A DNA stretch of 40,122 bases from Komagataeibacter sp. FNDCR2 (lineage in GTDB: Bacteria > Pseudomonadota > Alphaproteobacteria > Acetobacterales > Acetobacteraceae): positions 1 through 40,122 of the forward strand of contig NZ_JAIWOU010000004.1 of assembly GCF_021295395.1 (NCBI RefSeq), written 5' to 3'. Position numbers and translations under genes: made by a program. Under the pieces are notes generated by a model. It was not told the origin of the DNA and did no database searches. It saw nothing but the letters and a program-made list of their open reading frames with translations. Positions 38,534-40,122 of this stretch are shown here, in pieces. Numbering within the stretch: the stretch's first letter is position 1; every line of letters starts with the position of its first letter.

Positions 38534-39489
38534 GCCTGCCTGAAGGCTTCAAACCAATGAAGGGCGACGTTGGGGAGTGGTCGGACTTCACATTTCCCTG
38601 CTACGCCTCGCCCAAGATTGACGGCTACCGCTGCATTGCTTCTGGCGGTCAAGCCCTGTCCGCGAAGCTAGTCCCTCACGGAAACCAATTCATCCAGCAG
38701 TTCTTCAAAGAGCACGCTGAAGCTCTTGAGGGGCTGGACGGGGAGCTGGTGGTTGGAGCTGCGAATGACCCGGAAATCTTCAACAAGTCTGGCGGTGCGA
38801 TCCGCCGCACCTCTGGGGAGCCGCACTTCACCTTCTGGGTGTTCGACTACGTGGACGCCGATATGGAGTTCCGCGCTCGCTTTGGGCTTCTCAGTGATCT
38901 ACTAGCACGCGAGGGTAGTCTTGCGCAGCGTGTGCGTGTCGTTCCCACGACATACATTCGTTCCTTGGCTGAGCTGAAGGGTTACTACGCCGACCGGGTT
39001 GCACAGGGGTATGAGGGTATCATGGTCCGCTCCCTGAACGGCCCCTACAAGTTTGGCAGATCAACCCGTAGAGAGGGTTATCTGCTGAAGCTGAAGCCCT
39101 TCCGCGATGATGAGGCTGTCCTGCTTGAGGTGATCGAAGAGCAGGCCAACACCAACGCTGCGCAGAAGGATGCGACGGGCCGGACCAAACGCAGTTCAGC
39201 AAAGGCCGGAAAGGTCGGCAAAGGGACTGCCGGGAAGCTCCGTGTGCGGTTCATCAATGGTCCGTTCAAGGACCAGGAACATATCATCGGCACCGGAAAG
39301 CTGACGAAGGAGCAGAAGCAGACGCTATGGGATGAACGCTTCGGTCTGCATGATGACGCTCGACAGGGAAATTACCAGCTTATGACGGTTCACCACATGG
39401 ACCACCTTGGCGGCTACACACGGCCCCGTCATGCTGGTTTCCTGCGTTGGCGGGACTGGTCGGACATCGACCTACCTGAAGCCGCTTAA
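38530..39489 (+). CDS. ATP-dependent DNA ligase (T7 gp1.3-like)
   Basis: The 319-residue protein has the nucleotidyltransferase motifs in order: SPKIDGYR (Lys 29 receives AMP), LDGELVV, FWVFDY, GYEGIMVR and YLLKLKP. An OB-fold with a long basic linker (KRSSAKAGKVGKGTAGKLR) follows. GTG at 38530 overlaps the previous stop. It seals nicks, probably between Okazaki fragments. T7 ligase is 359 residues, so this is a short version. Confidence 0.92.
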   Translation: MSLPEGFKPMKGDVGEWSDFTFPCYASPKIDGYRCIASGGQALSAKLVPHGNQFIQQFFKEHAEALEGLDGELVVGAANDPEIFNKSGGAIRRTSGEPHFTFWVFDYVDADMEFRARFGLLSDLLAREGSLAQRVRVVPTTYIRSLAELKGYYADRVAQGYEGIMVRSLNGPYKFGRSTRREGYLLKLKPFRDDEAVLLEVIEEQANTNAAQKDATGRTKRSSAKAGKVGKGTAGKLRVRFINGPFKDQEHIIGTGKLTKEQKQTLWDERFGLHDDARQGNYQLMTVHHMDHLGGYTRPRHAGFLRWRDWSDIDLPEAA

Positions 39490-39550
39490 CCGCGCCTGCA
39501 CAGCGCGAATACAAACCACACACCACACACAACAAACTGAAAGGAGATAA

Positions 39551-39793
39551 ATGGTCATTTACATCTGCGCGGCAGTCATTGTCGCGCTTTGCGTAGGCTT
39601 TGTCGTCTGGCTCTATATCGTGGGCCAGAAGGCAGGCACCGCAGCAGGGACAGCCGAGGTCGCTCAGGCGTCCGAAGCACAGGCCACCGAAGTGGCGACT
39701 GTCACTCAGGATGAGGCGGCTGCTCTCGCAGCAGGCCCGTCGAACGAGAGCGAGCTGCTTGCGGACCTGAAGAACCCCAAGGAGGCGTTCTGA
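39551..39793 (+). CDS. i-spanin-like (Rz-type) protein, 80 aa
   Basis: ATG at 39551 follows AAAGGAGATAA. One N-terminal membrane segment (YICAAVIVALCVGFVVWLYIV) is followed by an Ala/Glu-rich helical tail (AEVAQASEAQATEVATVTQD). The gene pairs with the lipoprotein gene that starts at its last base. In Gram-negative phages an anchored inner-membrane protein and an outer-membrane lipoprotein form the spanin that joins the membranes at lysis. The periplasmic part is shorter than in lambda Rz. Confidence 0.6.
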   Translation: MVIYICAAVIVALCVGFVVWLYIVGQKAGTAAGTAEVAQASEAQATEVATVTQDEAAALAAGPSNESELLADLKNPKEAF

Positions 39794-40059
39794 TGCGTAG
39801 GATCGCCTCTATTGCTCTGCTCGCGCTGCTTTCTGCCTGCGCCGACAAGCCGGGTTATGTTACCGGCCCGTGTCCGACTGTCCGTGAGTTCACGATGGAC
39901 GAACGCATTCAGGCAGCTGGCGAGCTGACGATGGCGCAGACCAAGGGCGTCCCGATGGATGAAGTCTCCAGCATGTTGATCGAGCTGGACGATCAGGACC
40001 GGGCCGCGCGGGCCTGCCAGTCCGATGCCGCGAAGCGGGCAACCGTTGCCACGAAATAA
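39793..40059 (+). CDS. Outer-membrane lipoprotein, o-spanin-like (Rz1-type), 88 aa
   Basis: ATG at 39793 overlaps the i-spanin stop as TGATG. The first 17 residues (RRIASIALLALLSAC) are a lipoprotein signal with lipobox LSAC; Cys 16 would be lipidated. The mature part has a second Cys pair region (CPTVREF) and helical segments (DEVSSMLIELDDQDRAARAC). It lies between the i-spanin and the holin gene, as in lysis cassettes. It lacks the Pro-rich run of typical Rz1. Confidence 0.6.
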   Translation: MRRIASIALLALLSACADKPGYVTGPCPTVREFTMDERIQAAGELTMAQTKGVPMDEVSSMLIELDDQDRAARACQSDAAKRATVATK

Positions 40060-40122
40060 CCCCCTCAAAAGAACCGCGAGGATCGGCGCTGAGTGGATTC
40101 TGGCTCGCCTGAGCGAGAAGTC
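40025..40122 (+). CDS. Holin-like membrane protein, N-terminal part (continues at base 1)
   Basis: ATG at 40025, inside the end of the lipoprotein gene, opens a frame that runs without stop to the window's last base and joins the frame at base 2. The N-terminus is basic (MPRSGQPLPRNNPLKRTAR). It leads into IGAEWILARLSEKS, then STRIGLAALLVG across the join. The phrase WxLARLSEKST resembles the start of short phage holins. The whole protein would have 88 residues. The start is chosen as the first ATG. Confidence 0.55.
   Translation, partial: MPRSGQPLPRNNPLKRTARIGAEWILARLSEK

Noticed and set aside
1-40122. tRNA genes, CRISPR arrays, integrase, transposase or attachment sites
   Set aside because: No cloverleaf, regular spacer array, recombinase motif or terminal inverted repeats were seen by reading; absence by eye is not proof.

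Overview
The window is a compact T7-type podovirus genome. It encodes a single-subunit phage RNA polymerase, an SSB with an acidic tail, endonuclease I, primase-helicase, a family A DNA polymerase, a 5'-3' exonuclease and an ATP-dependent ligase, plus terminase, portal, scaffold, a DUF5309-like capsid, tail tube and nozzle proteins, internal virion proteins, spanins and a holin. The host is Gram-negative, because there is an outer-membrane lipoprotein of the spanin type and there are sigma70-like promoters. GC-rich codons and frequent TTG starts would fit an alphaproteobacterium, but the sequence does not name the host. No tRNA, integrase, transposase or CRISPR array was seen. The first and last bases lie inside one reading frame (a holin-like gene, 40025 to the end and then 1-169), so the window looks like a complete circular or circularly permuted map opened at an arbitrary point.

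Layout. 1-353: holin end and a small gene. 354-721: terminators. 722-1953: rightward HTH protein, a 30-residue membrane peptide and a secreted protein. 1954-4500: a leftward early-type region of small proteins, with four promoter/operator repeats and a terminator at 2524-2550. 4500-5198: mostly non-coding, possibly origin-like. 5199-15802: tail fibre, nozzle and internal virion proteins. 15806-24019: terminase, portal, scaffold, capsid and head-tail genes. 24075-27261: winged-helix regulator and RNA polymerase. 27429-39489: replication and nucleotide metabolism, with a BRO-type antirepressor, a methylase and a protein with SH3-like repeats. 39551-end: spanins and holin.

Regulation. Two repeat families stand out. 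A 25-bp motif (core TAGAGCTGATATTTGCA) sits at 5125, 15854 and 27308, ahead of the tail, terminase and replication blocks. It is the best candidate for the promoter used by the phage polymerase. A second motif (CGCAAAAGGGAACT) lies exactly in the 17-nt spacer of leftward sigma70-like promoters at 2227, 3866 and 4467. It recurs at 4434 and again just upstream of the winged-helix gene beside the RNA polymerase. With the antirepressor gene this suggests a repressor/antirepressor switch, unusual for a T7-like phage. Two genes missed by ordinary start-codon rules (22849 and 36774) appear to begin with ATA. A nonamer, AGGGAGCCT, is strongly over-represented, mostly near gene 3' ends.
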